A DNA stretch of 60,266 nucleotides from Ensifer adhaerens (lineage in GTDB: Bacteria; Pseudomonadota; Alphaproteobacteria; Rhizobiales; Rhizobiaceae). The translations under genes and the position numbers were made by a program. Where the stretch lies: NCBI RefSeq assembly GCF_001270265.1, contig NZ_LGAP01000035.1, forward strand, positions 1 through 60,266. The letters are read 5' to 3'. How positions within the stretch are numbered: the stretch's first letter is position 1; the number at the start of each line of letters is the position of its first letter. The notes under the pieces were generated by a model. That model did not search any database and was not told where the DNA came from. It worked only from the letters and a program-made list of their open reading frames with translations. This document shows, in pieces, positions 59,538 through 60,266 of the stretch.

Positions 59538-60135
59538 TGAGTTCTCGCTCTATCGCTTGTCGGCATTCCCGCTGGTGGCGGGCAAAGGCGCTTTCGTGCG
59601 GCGGCGCCTGCGGCCGGTGGCCACGGCGAGGCCTTGCGGCGTTGCGCATCCAGTTGCGCCAGGTGGCGAGCCAGTCGAGCTTGGCCGCGTCCCGTCCGGA
59701 TTTCGCCGTCCAGTAGTCGCGGAATTTTTCAAGCTCCAGCTCCACCTCCGCCGGGCCGAAGCCGAGGCGCGCGGCAAAATCGCGGTCCGGCTCGAATTGC
59801 TCGGGAAGGCGCATGGCGCGCCTGCCGCCTGGCACTAGGCGCGATGGCGCAGGGATTTGGGATTTGCGCGATGGCGCAGGGATTTGGGTGTTGTCGGGAG
59901 AGTTAATTTCTTTAGGGGGTGTGGGGGACCTTTCTTTATCAGAGAGGGGCACCGTCGCCGTGACGGCCCGTGACGTCACGTGAGCGCGGCGGCGCTGTTG
60001 CCGTTCGCGATCGCTTGCCCGACGCCTTTCGATGTCCGATTGCTGACCGTCTTCCGCCGCGCGGACGGCGCACAGGATCATTTCCGGCGTCGCACCGCAC
60101 TGAACCAGAGCCTCGACGATCGATGTGATGCGCAT
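59458..60135 (-). CDS. Replication initiator/helicase-loader-like phage protein
   Basis: A 225-residue protein. The central segment FEPDRDFAARLGFGPAEVEL followed by FRDYWTAKSGRDAAKLDWLA and TWRNWMRNA is the pattern found in phage replication proteins of the O/DnaT type and in host DnaT-like loaders. The N-terminus is helical, the middle proline-rich and disordered. An IS5-type element is inserted just upstream of its start, which may separate it from its promoter. Confidence 0.65.
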   Translation of the reverse strand: MRITSIVEALVQCGATPEMILCAVRAAEDGQQSDIERRRASDRERQQRRRAHVTSRAVTATVPLSDKERSPTPPKEINSPDNTQIPAPSRKSQIPAPSRLVPGGRRAMRLPEQFEPDRDFAARLGFGPAEVELELEKFRDYWTAKSGRDAAKLDWLATWRNWMRNAARPRRGHRPQAPPHESAFARHQRECRQAIERELNGNRDNDDLINTQPTFDLEPGDYRAH

Positions 60136-60155
60136 CGCCTAGGTCGTGTGGACAC

Positions 60156-60266
60156 TTACCTGATCCAGAGGACGATGGCTGCGATTGTGACGACGGCTCG
60201 GTAGTTTTGTGCCGTTTTCTCGTAGCGCGTGGCTACTCTGCGGAACTGCTTGAGTTTTGAGAAGCA
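60156..60266 (-). CDS. IS5-family transposase, C-terminus (cut by window edge)
   Basis: The last 111 bases read, on the minus strand, as the C-terminal end of an IS5-family (IS427-like) transposase: FSKLKQFRRVATRYEKTAQN, then VVTIAAIVLWIR and a stop. The helix with RYEK is the conserved C-terminal segment with the catalytic glutamate region. The element end lies near 60140, next to a CTAG sequence at 60139-60142, and the rest is outside the window. Confidence 0.82.
   Translation of the reverse strand, partial: CFSKLKQFRRVATRYEKTAQNYRAVVTIAAIVLWIR

Larger units (their letters stand above)
14057..60135 (-). mobile_element. Podovirus-like prophage with cargo modules
   Basis: All recognisable phage genes lie on the minus strand from the replication genes at the right to the lysis genes at the left: terminase, P22-like portal, scaffold, capsid, connectors, tail, fibre, lysozyme, spanins. 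The left limit is placed at the last phage-derived sequence (a DUF1515 fragment). The right limit is not seen because an IS5-type element and the window edge intervene. No integrase or repressor is in view, and no att sites were identified. Roughly half of the element is toxin, immunity or other cargo. Confidence 0.8.

Noticed and set aside
1-60266. CRISPR arrays, rRNA genes and integrase genes
   Set aside because: No regularly spaced short repeats, no rRNA segments and no tyrosine or serine recombinase motifs were seen in the window. The integrase may lie beyond the right edge.

Overview
The window looks like a Rhizobium or close Rhizobiales chromosome carrying a large prophage. The support is rhizobial gene content (DUF1515 and BA14K proteins, RIME-type 107-bp palindromic mosaic elements, two further dispersed palindromic repeat families), high GC, and LexA boxes of the alphaproteobacterial GTTC-N7-GTTC type.

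Positions 1-14,000 are ordinary host DNA: an SLC13-type anion transporter, a MarR/OhrR-like regulator divergent from a secreted alpha/beta hydrolase (two identical palindromic operators between them), a 263-bp MITE with CTAG target duplication, a LysR regulator divergent from a RidA protein and an ene-reductase, two Tat-exported hydrolases beside a GlxA-type AraC regulator, a cupin, and several small hypothetical genes.

From about 14,060 to 60,135 lies a podovirus-like prophage whose phage genes are all on the minus strand. Read from high to low coordinate: replication genes (DnaT/O-like protein, DnaA domain IV protein; 57-60 kb), a block of host-type cargo (51-57 kb), terminase small and large, P22-like portal, a small head gene, scaffold, DUF5309-type major capsid protein, connector and tail genes, a Q/A/N-rich virion protein, tail fibre and its assembly protein, lysozyme, overlapping spanins and a DUF1515 membrane protein. 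An IS5-type transposase is cut by the right edge.

The striking part is about 20 kb of small toxin-immunity modules inside the head-gene region. Each module sits behind a copy, fragment or shard of a virion gene. Behind the capsid gene the layout is (capsid 3-prime end, toxin, immunity) three times: two phage-tail-lysozyme-like toxins and one Tlde1/DUF2778-like toxin, each followed by an exported immunity candidate of one family with 2, 3 and 1 domain units. Both partial capsid copies start at the same capsid codon. Behind the portal gene there is a second array: two type-24-like toxins with four paralogous immunity genes, a HExxH metallopeptidase, a short RNase-like toxin and a glycine-zipper toxin, with portal fragments of 763, 48 and about 62 bp. 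This resembles the orphan-module arrays of CdiA/Rhs polymorphic toxins, but anchored on capsid and portal genes.

Two more signals tie the system together. All three exported immunity genes of the capsid array have a perfect LexA box (GAAC-N7-GAAC on the plus strand) just upstream, and two plus-strand immunity candidates have a near-consensus box inside an exact 27-bp direct repeat. In addition, the scaffold C-terminus carries a GSIRDAM-type motif that recurs as S-[LV]-R-[DE]-A at the extreme C-terminus of three cargo proteins and near the N-terminus of both lysozyme toxins. I infer, without proof, that this is a capsid-docking tag, that toxins are packaged into virions or procapsids, and that immunity is raised with SOS induction. 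Two other cargo insertions (a lipoprotein behind DUF1515, and a secreted protein at the terminase-portal junction) are also flanked by duplicated phage sequence.
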